This document shows, in pieces, positions 35,760 through 49,099 of a stretch of DNA of 64,000 nucleotides. Both the position numbers and the translations under genes were made by a program. The notes under the pieces were generated by a model. It saw only the letters and a list, made by a program, of their open reading frames with translations, was not told where the DNA came from and ran no database searches. Each line of letters begins with the position of its first letter. The stretch's first letter is position 1. Origin of the DNA: Onchocerca volvulus (taxonomy: Eukaryota; Nematoda; Chromadorea; Rhabditida; Onchocercidae); NCBI GenBank assembly GCA_000499405.2, contig HG738140.1, forward strand, positions 6,246,158-6,310,157. The letters are read 5' to 3'.

Positions 35760-36725
35760 AATGACAAAGCTAATATTCCAGTGTCTAGAAAAAGACGATA
35801 GAAAGGAGGAATTAACTCAACAAAGAATGTTAGCTCAAACGGCAAATCATTTAACTGTGAATTTATCGCAGTTGCCACTGCCCATATTTAGCGGCAATCG
35901 CGATCAATGGAGAGGATTCTGGAGCAGTTTTGAGGAGCAATACATCCTCAAAATATTCCGAATATTCCAAAATCAACTTATTTGATGGCATGTCTCAAAA
36001 GAGATGTCTTACAAGCAGTAAGGGGATATGATGTAACCCTAGAAAACTATGATATCATAAGAAAGGTTCTCATTGAGAAATTCGGACAATCACATACGAT
36101 CAAAAGATCACTTTATAACGAATTGCATTGGATCAAGAAGAATGATCGAGAATGGAGGGTGACTGTCGAAGCTATCGAAAAAATACTTCGACAATTGGAA
36201 GTTATGGGAGAAAATTTGGAACAGTCCAGTATAGAAATAATAGTATAGAGCAGATTGTCAGCTTGAAATAATAATAGAAAGCAGATTGCCAGATAAAGTT
36301 TGTCAACAAAAGGAACAAGAGCCATGGTCAGTGAGACAGTGAAGATGCTTTCTCGATAAACTCGCAATAAGAAATGAGGAAGTAACGAGAAGTCAGTCTT
36401 TGAATATAAACGAACAAAAACTATTCACAAGTAAGTCAAAGTCATATTTATAATACAGCCCTAACGAAACATCAGCTTTAGTAATAAATGGCCAAAAAAA
36501 TCTGAAAACGAAAAACCAAAAAGAATCAGAATAAGAAGACTTGCGCCTTTTGTAATAAGGATCATGGGACAATGAGTGCCATATTTATTCCATTCTGAAA
36601 CAAAGAATAGAACGTTTGAAAAAACTGAATGCTTGCCACAACTGTTTCGAAAGTGGACATAACGTGAATGATTGTAGAAAAAGAAAACGAACTTGTTTCT
36701 TTCGTAAAGGTCATCAACAACACAG
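35760..36725 (+). pseudogene. Pao gag (DUF1759-like) with CCHC knuckle, decayed
   Basis: Structural protein of the element, in at least three frames. It contains LPLPIFSGNRDQWRGFWSSF (about 35870-35930), the gag signature of BEL/Pao elements, then RDVLQAVRGYDVTLENYDII and LIEKFGQSHTIKRSLYNELH (36000-36130). Stops follow near 36246. The nucleocapsid part at 36634-36675 has CHNCFESGHNVNDC, an intact CX2CX4HX4C knuckle, preceded by a CAFCNKDHG remnant. A frameshift separates the capsid parts near 35980. Confidence 0.8.
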
Positions 36726-36839
36726 CGCTATGTCAAAGCAAGTACAAGGACAACGAACAATATGTTGACTAGACAAAGAAAGAAACAGCTCTATGAACAT
36801 TATTACGCCAGATGGGAATATACGATATTGAGAACAAAG

Positions 36840-37500
36840 AAAGGATGAATGTCCTACTTTTATATAAGGAAATTAAATTCGTCAATCCAACTATGCATAA
36901 GGTCCAAGAAGACGGTGTAATATTGTTTGATACAGGTTCAAAATCATCGTTCATTTCGAGAAAATTAGCCTAGCGATTGAACCTAGAAGAAGGTGAACAT
37001 TCAATGATAAAAATTTCCACCTTCAGTAATAAACAGTTGACGTCCTACCCCAGTTATACAACAGTATTCGGAATAAAAACTACAGACTCAAGAATTATAC
37101 CACTCAAAGTCAATGTTTTAGAATTTTTGACCAAACCATTACCAGTCATTTCATTCGATCAACATAAGGTATCAAGCATTCTGAATCAAACCCGATTAGA
37201 TGGCGAATTAAAACGGAAAAAACGCCCCGATATACTTATCGGAGCTGATTATCTCTCAGAATTCTACAATTCAATAATTTTACGTCCAATAGATTTTATC
37301 TCTCCTAATATTTGCTTATCTATATCAATAGGTAATGATAATAACGAAGACGGATTTATTCCTCATAAATTAAATACCCAAGAAACGTTTATTAAATACT
37401 GGTCAGATACCTTAGAAATTTTAGATACATTTTGGGAGACATCGAAGATTAAGAGAACGTTAACGATCCACGAACCCCACGTTGTATTTGGACATTGGCT
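36840..37500 (+). pseudogene. Pao aspartic protease (DUF1758-like) and start of pol, decayed
   Basis: Retropepsin-type protease region. ILFDTGSKSSFISRKL around 36920-36970 carries the catalytic DTG triad (codons 36929-36937). A TAG at 36971 interrupts the frame, which then resumes at 36977 with LNLEEGEHSMIKISTFSNKQ, and RPDILIGADYLSEFY near 37225-37270, another block typical of this domain. The end (LDTFWETSKIK) matches the linker that precedes reverse transcriptase, after which the pol catalytic domains are missing. Confidence 0.8.
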
Positions 37501-37622
37501 AAGATAACAGAGCTTAATGTAGGTAAAGATGGAAAGATTAGAAGTGCTCAGATAGAATTGCCTCATGGAAAAAGTTTAAACCGGTCAATAAATATGTTAC
37601 GTCCTTCGGAAGTAAGACAAAA
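37470..37622 (+). pseudogene. Pao C-terminal tail (DUF5641-like), fused to the protease remnant
   Basis: One frame reads PRCIWTLAKITELNVGKDGK followed by IRSAQIELPHGKSLNRSINM and LRPSE, the conserved region that normally follows integrase in BEL/Pao polyproteins. It sits within about 20 bases of the pre-reverse-transcriptase linker, marking the join left by loss of roughly the whole RT-RNase H-integrase part. Confidence 0.75.
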
Positions 37623-37783
37623 GAATCGGTCAGAAAATTCTATGAATGGAACTATGTAAAATGAAGAACCCATTGCTCGATGAACTCGAAGTTCAACAAA
37701 GAAATCACCAATTCCAAATGAAGAATCGATTATCTGACAGAAAATAGAATATGACAAGTAAACCACTCCCTCTCCCTCGGGAA

Positions 37784-38405
37784 TGTCGGGAAAACCGAAA
37801 ATAATTCCCAACCAAAACTAATTCTTATAGAAAATTATATAATCAAATGATTAAAAACTTATAAAATCTTCTAATGAATCATCATCTGTAAAATTATTTC
37901 TCATTCTGTGCTATTTCTCAATCTAATTTACAACTGCATCTAAACGTTTTCGTTCACAGCTAATAAAAATCATTAATCTTGTGCTTGTATATCCATCCCC
38001 GTCTTTGTGTTCAGTTAAACTGTCAGAACATTTTTTCCTTTTGTAAACATTTTTTTTTTTTTACAATTATTTTGTTATCAATTGTATTATATTCCAACAC
38101 GTCCAATTCTTAACATTTAAAATACCTTTACTAAATTCCAAAGAAAAAAAAAGGACCTTTTTTATTCATGCTTTCGAATTGGATTCGCTCTAACTAGACG
38201 ATCTTAAGCTACGTTCTCCTGTCCATGTTCCCAACATATTCTTCCCTAAAAACCCGATCAATATCACTCAATTTACTTCACTGCACGTCTGATTTTCTAC
38301 TGTACTGCCAATTATATATTATTCGATTACTGCTGCTGTGAATAAAGGAATTAATATAAATCTCTTCCTTCCATAGTTCAATCCAAATTTCAACCTTCCA
38401 TAACA
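37784..38405 (+). repeat. 3' LTR of the Pao element (622 bp)
   Basis: Same ends as the 5' LTR. An extra block lies at about 37956-38168, rich in T runs. No strong polypurine tract precedes it; only CTCGGGAA is seen. Confidence 0.88.
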
Positions 38406-39296
38406 GCACCTGGTCTACATGTTGTCAATTACGATTACTAATTATTATTGTTCTCTTTTTTATTACTTTAATAAATATTACTACTGCGATTATTATAATC
38501 AACAAGCATAAATAAAACTTCATCAAATTAGAAGGATCATCAGAAAATGATGCAACTACAAATTTGACAAAATTAAAATGATTCAATCCAAATTATTTCA
38601 TAAAATTTGTTTAGCATAAATTATTTTACTTTTTTTAAAATTTCTTACAAATTATTTTGAAAATATTAGAAGATTGGCATATTTATTTGTAAAATTTAAA
38701 TATTTGAGAAAAAAAGTTCAGATAATCAATACGTGTATGTATTTACATAGATATGCATGTATACACTAAGTGAATGTATTCTAAATATGGAATAATCGAA
38801 GAAAGACATGTCTATGTAAGCAACATTCTCAAAACTTCAAAAGATGAATTTAGTGAAGAAATTATTAATTCGAAATCATTCTATCTAAAAAATGATTTTA
38901 ATTAATAATTATTTCATAGTATATCACAAAAAAAAAAAAGTAAATAGAAAAAAGTGAAGAAACTGAAGCAGGAGATGAGAAATCGAATCGGAAGAAACAA
39001 GTGTGTTGATAGCTTTTCAATAAGTAATCTAATAATTTAAATTGAAAGATAAAATTTTATCATCTTTATTTTGTTTTAGCTTTACAAATATAAAAATTTC
39101 GGAAACGAGATTAATGGGACAAATTACTAAATCAAAATTATTTTAACTAATATTTAGTATTAATATAATTATCGTTAAAATTTATAGTCTATACATAAAA
39201 AATAATTTCTTTCAAAACAAATGATTTAGAGACATAACTGTAAATATCAATAATATAATTGAAATAGGACGATAGTTCGCATCTTCCATTAGATAT

Positions 39297-39299
<3 letters not shown>

Positions 39300-39364
<65 letters not shown>
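39300..39364. repeat. Poly(A) tract of 65 bases
   Basis: Uninterrupted A run, the longest homopolymer in the window. It could be a retroposon tail, although no recognisable retroposon body precedes it. Confidence 0.9.
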
Positions 39365-39365
<1 letters not shown>

Positions 39366-41608
39366 AAATATACAATAATAAAAAATAAATAAAAAATGAA
39401 AAAGTAAATATGAAATTTTGTTCATTTAGGAAAAGAAAAGTGCTTGATAACAGCGCCAATTTATTTTTGCAGTTTTACCTTTATAAATAATTTTTCCCTT
39501 GAATTGGAATTGAGCTGTACCGTATACAAAAAATAATTTCAAAATATTAAATAATAAAACATTAACTTTTCAAAATGTACCCACTTTGTTTTTGGCAAAT
39601 TTTTCCAAATACAATAATAAAAAGAAGACAAAAAAGAAGGATGAGAAGTTTATTCGTCTATTTGAACTAAATATATTTCAACAAGTTTTTGCTGCAAGCC
39701 GGAAAAAGCATAAATTAGCAATTCGTAACAAAATAGAAAAAAATTTTTTTTCAAAATCTTATTTATGGCGAAATAAGGAAAGCGAAGAGGAAGAGGAGGA
39801 AAAAAAGAAAACAAAAATTCAATTGAATAATTGACTTATTTAAATTTATTCTTTATCTAAGGATAGTGTCTCCAAAAGAAAAAAAAAAAAGAACGTTTTT
39901 TTTTTTTTTCATTCGTTATCAAATTCATTTTGCCTTCGTTTCCCTCTTAATTTGCTCATTTAAAGAAAAGAAATTTGAAAAAAAAAAAATTAAGGGAAAA
40001 ACAAATTAAAGCATGGGCTATTTGAAGTATTCAAGCAACAAACAAAAAAAAAAAAACAGCTGGGTCAGAAGTAAATATTCGGAAAATAACTTTTTTCATT
40101 AATGTTTTTTTTTTCTTCTCTTGATTGATTAGTCATTATATTAGAGATGCACTTCATTTTTCTTTTTTGAACTTCTCAAATGTCAATTTCAAAGAAAAAA
40201 AAAGAATAACTTTTCGATATTAAAGAATGTAAATATGAATTTATTAAAGATGTGATTTTTTTTTCCTTTTTTTTTTTTGCTCATAAACAAATTCATTTAA
40301 TAAAATGCGGTAGAAATTTGTAGAAAAATAATTGATTATTCTTATATTTAAAAAATTTTCTAGCGAAAATTCATTTAAAATATTTTGATTATTCCAGAAT
40401 AATTCAGTTTCAAATATTGCCATGAAAATTCTTAATTTCTGTTTCTTTTTTTTTTCCCATCAAATATCTTATACTTAATGAATACATTAAAGCTTTGGTT
40501 AGACAACAAATTTCATTATACTAATCGGCTCTCATCCTTATATTCACTTTTTACTTTTTCAAAGTAGCACATATTGATAAATCGATATCAGAAATCTTTG
40601 CAATAAAATACATATCAATGCTATGCAACCAACATCTTCAAATTATTATGTATACGAATAATATATTACATATATGAAAAAACATTTTAATTACAAAAGT
40701 ATTATTGTTGCATTGTTAAATTTTGTAAAAGATATTTCAAAATTTCGATAAAATTACAATATTTTGTTTATTTTTCAAGAAAGATAAAAACTTTGTTAAA
40801 AGTGATCAAGGAAGATGGATGAGATGTAGGAAAGATTAAAAATGTGCCTAGATTTCCTTCATTTAGCACAATTTTTCAAGTTTTTGAGGCAAGTTTTTCT
40901 TTTTTATGCTGAAAAGTTGATGAAATGATTTTTAATTATCTTAATTTTTTTTTGCATGGAGAAGATATAATGGATAAATGAAAAATGTAAGTAATAGTTT
41001 ACATTATAATTTTTACTATCATTATTATCAAAATCATGATTATTATTATAACATTGATAAATGTTTTTTTCACTAAATCTATGGAAATCAACGAATTATT
41101 AGACATAATTTAGTTAAAGAAAAAAACAAAGCTAAATTTTTTGACAAAAACAACATTGTTAACTTGACAATACATTTCAGTTCAAATTAGAAAATTGATC
41201 TCATTCACTTTTTTCTTTTCTTAGAATTATATTTTTTTAGCTTTGCCAGTCATTCGGTTGCATATGAAAACTGTATATTTTCTTTTGCTAACTAATAAGT
41301 TCTTAATCTTCACATGTATTTTGAGTTTTTAAGTTTCAAAATATTGACGTATGAACAAGTCCAAAAACATTATACTGAATAAACTGGTAAAACATTATAT
41401 TGGATAAGTTTTTCGAAGCAGAAAAAATTATGTCAAGAAAGAGTATGAAGTTGAAATAGTAAAGATGACATTCACACAATTGACAAATCTTTTTTTCTGC
41501 ACAAATGATTTGCTTAAAATTAACGTTTACGAATTGCACTTAACGAGATGTTATCAATGAATAACAATTCACTCTAACAACAAAATGGCCTAATTCCATG
41601 TCATTTCC

Positions 41609-41701
41609 ACTGGTTTTAGGATTGATCATCCAAGTGATGCAGCTCAGTTCTACTGATTTTAGAATTGATTGTTGAAGTGATGCAATTCAGCTCATTTCTA
41701 T
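41609..41701 (+). repeat. Two-copy tandem duplication, unit about 46 bp
   Basis: ACTGGTTTTAGGATTGATCA...AAGTGATGCAGCTCAG is followed at once by ACTGATTTTAGAATTGATTG...AAGTGATGCAATTCAG. The copies are diverged but aligned without gaps. Confidence 0.75.
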
Positions 41702-42693
41702 TCAATTGAAAATGAACGAAAAAAGCAAAAAAGAAAAGGAAATCTTTATATTAATTTAAAATATTTATAAATATATTAAATGATTTTCGATGAGGAAAAG
41801 GACAGAAACGGACGATATTCTGTTTTATAAATACGATAAATAATATTTACAAAAAAAAAAAAAAAAAAAAAAGAAAAAAAAACAAAAAAACAATATTAAT
41901 TGTATTATTGGAAAATTTTCATTTAGTTTTATTTCTTACTTTTGTTATCCCATTTCTGTTTCTAGCAGCTAAACATCTAACTTTTTCTAATAATCGAAAG
42001 ACTTAGTTTGCAAAATAAACTATTTAGTAATAGCATCAAATGCCCTGAAGGAAAAAATTGATTGAATTAAAAAGTCAAAATAAAATTAAAAAAAAAAAAA
42101 AATTGGAAGAATATAATCGAAACATTGCTCACTATATTTAATCTATATAGAATAAGTTTGAGAAATATGAAATTCTCGGTACGATTATTAAAGAGATATA
42201 TATTTATATATGTAATTACCAGTATGTATATGTATCAGAAAAACTGATATGAAGCGACAATGAGCAAAAAAAAAAAAAAAATGGTCAATTCTTGTTTAAA
42301 AAAAAAAAAAAAAATCATATATGAGAATCAAATAGGAATATGTTTGAATATTGAATTATAAATGAGATACCAAAGAATTGTAATGATTTTGCATTTTTAA
42401 TTTTCATTTTATTCAGCTCACTTTAGCATCCAATGTTGTATTGCAATAATGGAAAAATGAAATCAGATTGAATAAAATAAAAGTATAATTTCATATTTAT
42501 GCACGAAATGATACAAATCTCTTCTTCTCCTCATATTTCTTCTAACTTACAATTTATAAAATACATCAAACTTACAACAAAATATTTTTGATTCAACATT
42601 TTGTGATAACTTGTTTGTTTATTTTTTTATAAAAAATAATTTTCCAGATGAACAAACAAAAAAAAAAAAAAAAAAAAGAATAAGATAACATAC

Positions 42694-42737
42694 CTGCAAC
42701 ATTCAGGTCCAAACCATATCGTATGTCGTCGTCTCAT
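42694..42737 (-). CDS. pde-4: Candidate alternative first exon of pde-4 (short N-terminus)
   Basis: ATG at 42737 opens a 14-codon exon (MRRRHTIWFGPECC) ending at a strong CAG|GTATGT donor in phase 2. The second coding exon of pde-4 (acceptor TTTCAG at 24399) begins in the matching phase, giving an in-frame join into [11 protein letters not shown]. Such a product would lack the part of UCR1 with the PKA-site RRESF. PDE4 genes are known for several promoters and N-termini. The match of start, donor and phase is seen; that the exon is used is inferred. Confidence 0.5.
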
Positions 42738-43595
42738 TATGAATATTTTTAGTGTTTTTATTGCCAAAATTTTTATGTCGCAAAGAAATGAAATACGATT
42801 CAATAAAAAAAAAAAAGAAAACAATACGGAAGGAAAAAAATCCTGGGAAGGAAATTCCGGTAAATATTTATATCGATTGTAAATTTTCCGTTTGAAGCAG
42901 CAATTAGTTATGAAAGAGCATTATTATAGCATACTTGCTTCGAAATAAAATAATAATTTTTCTTCCACTGTATATTCCATGAATATACCCAATTAATAAC
43001 AGAAGGAAATGAAGGAAATGTCCATTTTTTTAATACACTAAAAGAAAGAAATAATAAAAAAAAAATGAATAACACATCATTTGGAACGGTAGACAATTAA
43101 AAAAAAAAATGAATAAAATAAAAAAAATTGAAAAATTTACGCAAAAAAAAAGGAAACTTTAAAAAAAAAGTGGATTATTTTTCCATCATAATTTATGATT
43201 CCATTTTACTTTTCATTCAACTATTACATTATTATTACTGATGAAAAAGAAAGAGAAAGAAAAAAAGAATTGAAAAAAAAAAAGAAAAGAAAATCATTTT
43301 TCCAGTATTCTTGATTTAAAAATAAAAGTAGGAAATCTGGTGCAAAAATGAATGCCAAAGTGAAAACTGAAAATAAGCACCGATTTGTTGCCTCAATATA
43401 AATTAAAACCTTTATGATGGAGCGGATACATCAGTGATTTTTGCCTCAATTTCATTGTTATCTTTTGTTATTTCTTTTTTTTTTTTATTTTCCATTTTTC
43501 ATTTCCATTGATTTTTCAGGTTTTATATTGCTTTTTAGTTATACTGCTATTATCAATTATTGTTATTATACAATAATAATACAAATAAAAACAAA

Positions 43596-43715
<120 letters not shown>

Positions 43716-45823
43716 GCATTGCTTGTTTTGTTCCTGATTATTTTTATTATTACAATTTTTCATTGTTATTATTATAAAAATTGTTGTTGTTATTATTGTT
43801 ACGATAATTATTGTTGCAAAATAATGATAATAGTTATTATTGCTGTTATTGTGGTAATATTAATTACCAATTGCTTATTCGTATAGACTATTTTTTGAAT
43901 ATAAATCGATGAATATAATGAATAAATTACGTATCAAAATTGGCAATTGCTGATGACAATACGGAAATGAATTTTTCGCTTCATGAGAAAATGCATCCAT
44001 TCTTACTTTCTTGTAATTATCATTTAGATTTAAAAAAAAAAAAAAAAAAAGTGCAAAATTGAAAATTACAAAAGATTGTGGAGAAATTTTTTATCAGTTT
44101 AATTTATCCATTTTTCTTTTCACAAGCATTCATTTATCAATTTCTTTATGATTTTTAATCGCTAAGTTTATCATTTCCTTTTTTTATTGCTAGAGGATGA
44201 AATTTATTCAAAGTATACCATCATTTATTCGACATAATATTATGATGAAAGTTTTCGTATATTATCGATTTCTCACATCAATTATTCTTTTTCAATTATG
44301 CAAGAGGGAGAAAATAAGGAAAGAAAACAAAAATTTCATTATCATCGCGACAAAAAATAAAATCATTAAAGCGAATAAATTTAATACAAAACATAAAAAG
44401 CACTTGGGAATTCTTTAATGTGAAAAAGCAAAAAATTTCTCGAGAGGGAAAGCAAAAGAAGAAAAAAAATAAAAAAAAAAAAAAAAAGGAAAATAAAGCC
44501 TTCTTAGATACCTATTCGTATTTGGAAAGTCTGCTAAGTTTTTCCAATCTTTACTTTTTTTTTTTGTTTGCTTTAGTGATTCATTTATTTATGTTTCAAA
44601 CTAAATGTTAAAGTTTTTTTTTTTATTTTTCTTTTTGCCTAAAATATTATTCCTTTTCTTATAATCAATGTCCTTTTTTTTCTGAAAAAAAAAAAGTGAA
44701 AAAATTTCCAAGTTAAGAATAAAAAGTGTTTATGAGAGAAATTCAAGAAATGGATTAATTTTAATGATACTACACAAAATAAAAATAAAGGAAAAATTTG
44801 CGGAAAATGTAAACATCAAATCGGACATATGGATCGATGAACTTTTCCGAATGACAATTAACATTTATTTATTCCAGTCTTGAAATTTTTTCATAGTTCA
44901 CTTATTTCCTTTTTTCATAGCTAAATACGTACTATTAAGTAGAGTGATCGTTATTTTAACCCTAGCTATATTCAGTTTAGCCAAATAATATGGACCATTT
45001 TTTTTGGGCACTTTTTACATCTATAAAAACTTTTATAAGGAATAAAAATTACTAAAAAATTATCCTATATATTAATGATTTGGAATTTTCAATTGAAGTA
45101 ATGAAGAAAAATTATCAAATTCAGATTTAATTATTTTTAATATTTCTAATATCGATATTCCATTAGAATATTCTAGGAATTTTTCGTTATATCTGACTAA
45201 CTTTGATACCAAGAAGCTATTTCATAAATGCTTTTTTTTTTAAAAGTATAATTAAATTTTGCTATTAAAAGAAAAAGTGCAAGTCAATTTACTGTTATTT
45301 ATCAATCTATTATCTTTTAAATTACAAATTAAGGAAAGGAATAATTCGACACATATTCATATCCTCTTAAGAACTGATAATTTGAATAGATTATTGAATA
45401 ATATGCTCTTTTTTTTTAGCACAACCTTAGGCGGAATAATTTATAAACAATAAAAAAAACATGAAATATCCGAGCCATTGAATTTTTTCAAAACATTCAG
45501 TAGTAGCAGTAGTTAATTAAATGTTGCTTAAAGCATCAGCAATGCTGTTTCTATTTCATAATTAAGTATTTCAAAATGTTAGTTACTAATAATAATTTTA
45601 GCAGTGATAATGATAAAAAAGATGATGACTATCGTATAATAATCGTAATTGATGATAATTTCGAGATCAGTTTTGTGATTTAACTGATATTTCAACACTA
45701 AAATTTTTATGATATATCATACAATTCATTAAAAATTAAATTATGAGATAATGATATATTCTTATGTAATTTAAAAAATAAAAATTAGGAAAAGGTTTGG
45801 AACAATAAAATAAATTATTTCAT

Positions 45824-45831
45824 TATTATTA

Positions 45832-45917
<86 letters not shown>
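45824..45917. repeat. (TTA)n microsatellite, about 31 units
   Basis: ATT/TTA array with one interruption. It is the reverse complement of the (TAA)n array 2.1 kb upstream. Confidence 0.95.
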
Positions 45918-45927
<10 letters not shown>

Positions 45928-48445
45928 TCAGATAATATTACATTCAAATTGCATAATCTTTTGTATATTTCGAATTAATTTTTTCTTTTTTTTTTTAATC
46001 TTATTTTTTTTTACAACTAAGTTTTAGCCAAAAATGATGAATTAATAAAGTTATATTCTCCTGTTTTTTATTCTTTGAATAGTAAATAAGTAACCTGCAT
46101 GTTAATGATGTGATGAATAATTTGTAACATATATCATCGTTGTCATTATATCAAATAAATAGATAAAATGAAAGTGATAATATCATTAACAATGAGAATA
46201 ATAGTGATAATGATAATTTTAATAAGAGGAATGAAAAATTTCTTGTCAACTAAAGATGATAATGATAGGGAAAATAATAAAAGTATTACTGGTAGGAAAA
46301 TACTGGTCAATTATCGACTTTACTTAACAAATAAAAAAATGGAGGAAAAACGAATGTTTGCATTATAAGTATTTCTTGCATATTTTATTAATTCATCCTG
46401 ACATAATATATGCATATTAAATGTCATTTTTTCATGAAATGAAAAAAAGAAATACTACAGATTAAATGTTAAGCAATGGTTTAGCAGGCGTAATTATCCT
46501 CAAAGTTCATAGTATAGAACGAGAAGTTATATACATGTAAACTCATTAATATATTTACGTAGAAGATGGAAATGAAAAACTAAGTGTAAAAAATGTTTTC
46601 ATTTTTTTTTCTTTTTTTTTTTTTTTAAATTTTACTCTAATCTACAAGCAAAGCAAAATATGTGATCCGTCAATTGATTGATTAACAAAACTGAAGTAAT
46701 TAGCGAAGAGAAAATGGAATAAATTATTATTCAGCTATAAATTTAAAAAAAGAGTTAAATTTATAAGAGATTGAATAATAAAAATTTTGGTTTTCTCAAA
46801 TGAGATCAATGTTAATGAAAATATCGAAGCTAACTAGTGATAAAGATAATTATAAAAAAATGACATATTTAATGATAACATATATTTAAGCAATAAATAT
46901 AATAATGAATAGTAATGTATTTGATTATAATAATTACGCAAATAATTCTTAAAGTGATTTTTCCCTTATCATAATTTTTATCTCATTTTCTGCATTAATT
47001 CAAATATTTGCCAAATTGCTAATTTGAAATGTATATCGTTTTGTAAATTTAAGTTATTATAATAAATTGGATTTGTATGCTTTAATATCAAGTGGACTTC
47101 ATGTAATTCATAAAAATTCTTTTATTTTGAATTTAGTTTCCATTTGCTCCAATTTTTTTCATTACCTTTTTTATCAACAAATCTGATACATTTGATTTAT
47201 AAGATTTTAAAATTTAGTTCAATCAAAGAGAACTTAAACGAAATAGCTTAAAATACTGATTTGATTTTTGATCATTTCAAAATACAAATGTCATTATATT
47301 ATAAACACAATTAGTTTTATTTCTTAATTACAAAATGATCCTTAATAAATCAGTCTTATGCAGTCTGACACTTATTATGACTTTCATACTCACGATTCTG
47401 GATGCATGTATGTAATAATTTACATAAGATAAGTAAAATGATAAGTGTATTATTGTGAAAGAATTTTGTAATGAAACAATTAATGAAATAAATCGAGAAG
47501 AAATATGAAAATCTCACGATAGGATCAATTTTTACAGATCAATCTTATACAATCGTATATTTTTCCATTTATTTTACAACCCTAATTATGGTTTGCATGT
47601 CTAAAATAGTTTATGTAAGAGCTGCAAAACGATAAATAGATTGTCATGCAAAGAATATATACTTTTAAGAGATACATAAATCTAAGTTATCATCGTATTG
47701 ATAATTAATTTAATTTCAATCATATATTATCGATTGATGAACGATGTATAATTGAAGGAATTGAAGAAATTAATTTGAAGAAATTGAATGTATAATTTCA
47801 ATCTAATTTCACTAAAAAAATTGAATGGATAATTTCAAAGTCTTAATATTGAAAAATTTTGTTGATATGAAACTGATATGAACGAACAAGTTAAATGAAA
47901 ATGTTCACTTGAATTTTTTTTTTTTCTTTAAATTGTCAAAGATTTTAGTCGCTAATTGCAGAGATTAGTAATTAATCCAATAATGGCAAATATCATTAAT
48001 CAACAAAAGATAATCAATCAAAAATTACAACAAATGGTCTCCCATCTAATTTACTTGAAGAGAAATGAAGGAACGACTAAAATGACTAAAATTTTACATC
48101 TGGTATTAGATTTAAAAGTCTTCAAACTTCTAAATTGGTCATTTATACTTCATTATTTTGTTTTATTTTTATTTAAAATACTTTTGAAAGAATCTAAAAT
48201 AGTTTATCAAACCATTTTTGATTTTTCAAATTATTTTCAATTATTATTAGTTATTTATATCAGTGAAAATATTTTTCTTATTTATTCAATTTCTATTTTT
48301 CTTATTTTTCTTTCTTTATCAATGCTATTTTTTTATATTATAAACTTTGGAATATCGAACTTATAGAACAAACAACTCATTTACCGCCATTGCTAAATTA
48401 AAACAGAAAAAAAAAAAGGATTGAATATAGGTGAAAAAAGTTTAC

Positions 48446-48543
48446 CGTGTTGTACGCCATGGCGGAAGTATGGAACTTGCCCAATTACGTTGTCTCCATT
48501 GCTTTCGGCGTAATTGAAGTGGATTAACAAATTCATCTCTTTC
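48446..48543 (-). CDS. pde-4: Candidate alternative N-terminal exon of pde-4
   Basis: Exon bounded by ATTTTAG acceptor (48544-48546) and ACG|GTAAAC donor. The 32 codons read DEFVNPLQLRRKQWRQRN then WASSILPPWRTT, basic and tryptophan-rich, clearly unlike the surrounding low-complexity DNA. The donor is in phase 2 and joins in frame to pde-4 exon 2 at 24398. The acceptor is phase 0 and matches the donor of the ATG-bearing segment at 49569-49616. It could instead belong to a separate minus-strand gene; no other downstream exon in this phase was found before 24.4 kb apart from alternatives already given. Confidence 0.5.
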
Positions 48544-49015
48544 CTAAAATTTGAAATTAATTTATTTCGTTCCTAAAATTAAATACTCATTAGTTATTAC
48601 ATGTTTTCTACTATATGAAAATCATTTTTGGGACAAAGAAAAAAAGGAAATCAAAAAATCGATAATTTCGAATAAAAAAAAAAGAAAAAAAACTGAAAAA
48701 GTAAGCAGTTTATGATGGCATAATCTGATTTAGAATATTTGTTTTAAAATATATATTATTCTTATATTTTTCAGTATTTTATTTTTGATTTTTCAAAGTT
48801 TCTTCAAAATTAAAAAATTCATAGTGTTTGATAAAACGAAACATGGGAATATTTTAGATAATGCAATAAAAAAAAGTTATTAGAAATATGAATCAAATGT
48901 TTTATAAGGTACAAAGATCTGCGATAATTAAATAGCTTATAAACATTTAGACTCAAAAATACGTCATTTTACATCATGTGCAACTTAATTCTTTATTTTT
49001 TCCTCCACAAATTTT

Positions 49016-49099
49016 TTAAAAACATTCAATAAAATCGTAGCTAAATGCGTCGCTTGAATTTTCGGGATTGTGATAAATTTCTAATAGCTTTTTCACTTC
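49016..49099 (-). other. Exon-like segment ending in a stop (27 codons)
   Basis: TTTCAG acceptor at 49100-49105, then EVKKLLEIYHNPENSSDAFS and YDFIECF, then TAA. The composition is coding-like. No upstream exon was identified, so it is either the last exon of an unrecognised minus-strand transcript or chance. It lies between two candidate pde-4 exons and would have to be skipped in that transcript. Confidence 0.2.

Larger units (their letters stand above)
34976..38410 (+). mobile_element. BEL/Pao LTR retrotransposon, internally deleted, with 5-bp target duplication
   Basis: The element spans 34981-38405 and is flanked by GCACC on both sides (34976-34980 and 38406-38410), a 5-bp target-site duplication as expected for the Pao group. 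Both LTRs begin TGTCGGG and end in ACA. Between them lie a decayed gag with a CCHC knuckle, an aspartic protease region, and then directly the short C-terminal tail that normally follows integrase. Reverse transcriptase, RNase H and integrase are missing, so this copy is non-autonomous. Stops within gag show it is also dead as a protein source. Because the target duplication is intact, the copy probably inserted as a unit in this form or was deleted internally afterwards. Confidence 0.9.
38411..42693. other. Gene-free AT-rich stretch
   Basis: Homopolymer-rich DNA with no exon I can support. Contains the long poly(A) at 39300 and a small tandem duplication at 41609. If the exon at 42.7 kb belongs to pde-4, this is part of a very long intron. 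Confidence 0.5.

Noticed and set aside
39189..39425. Poly-phenylalanine minus-strand frame
   Set aside because: Created by the 65-base A tract.
47956..48366. 136-codon plus-strand frame
   Set aside because: Starts with a non-ATG codon, becomes low-complexity Phe/Ile/Leu, and overlaps the region just upstream of a better-supported minus-strand exon.
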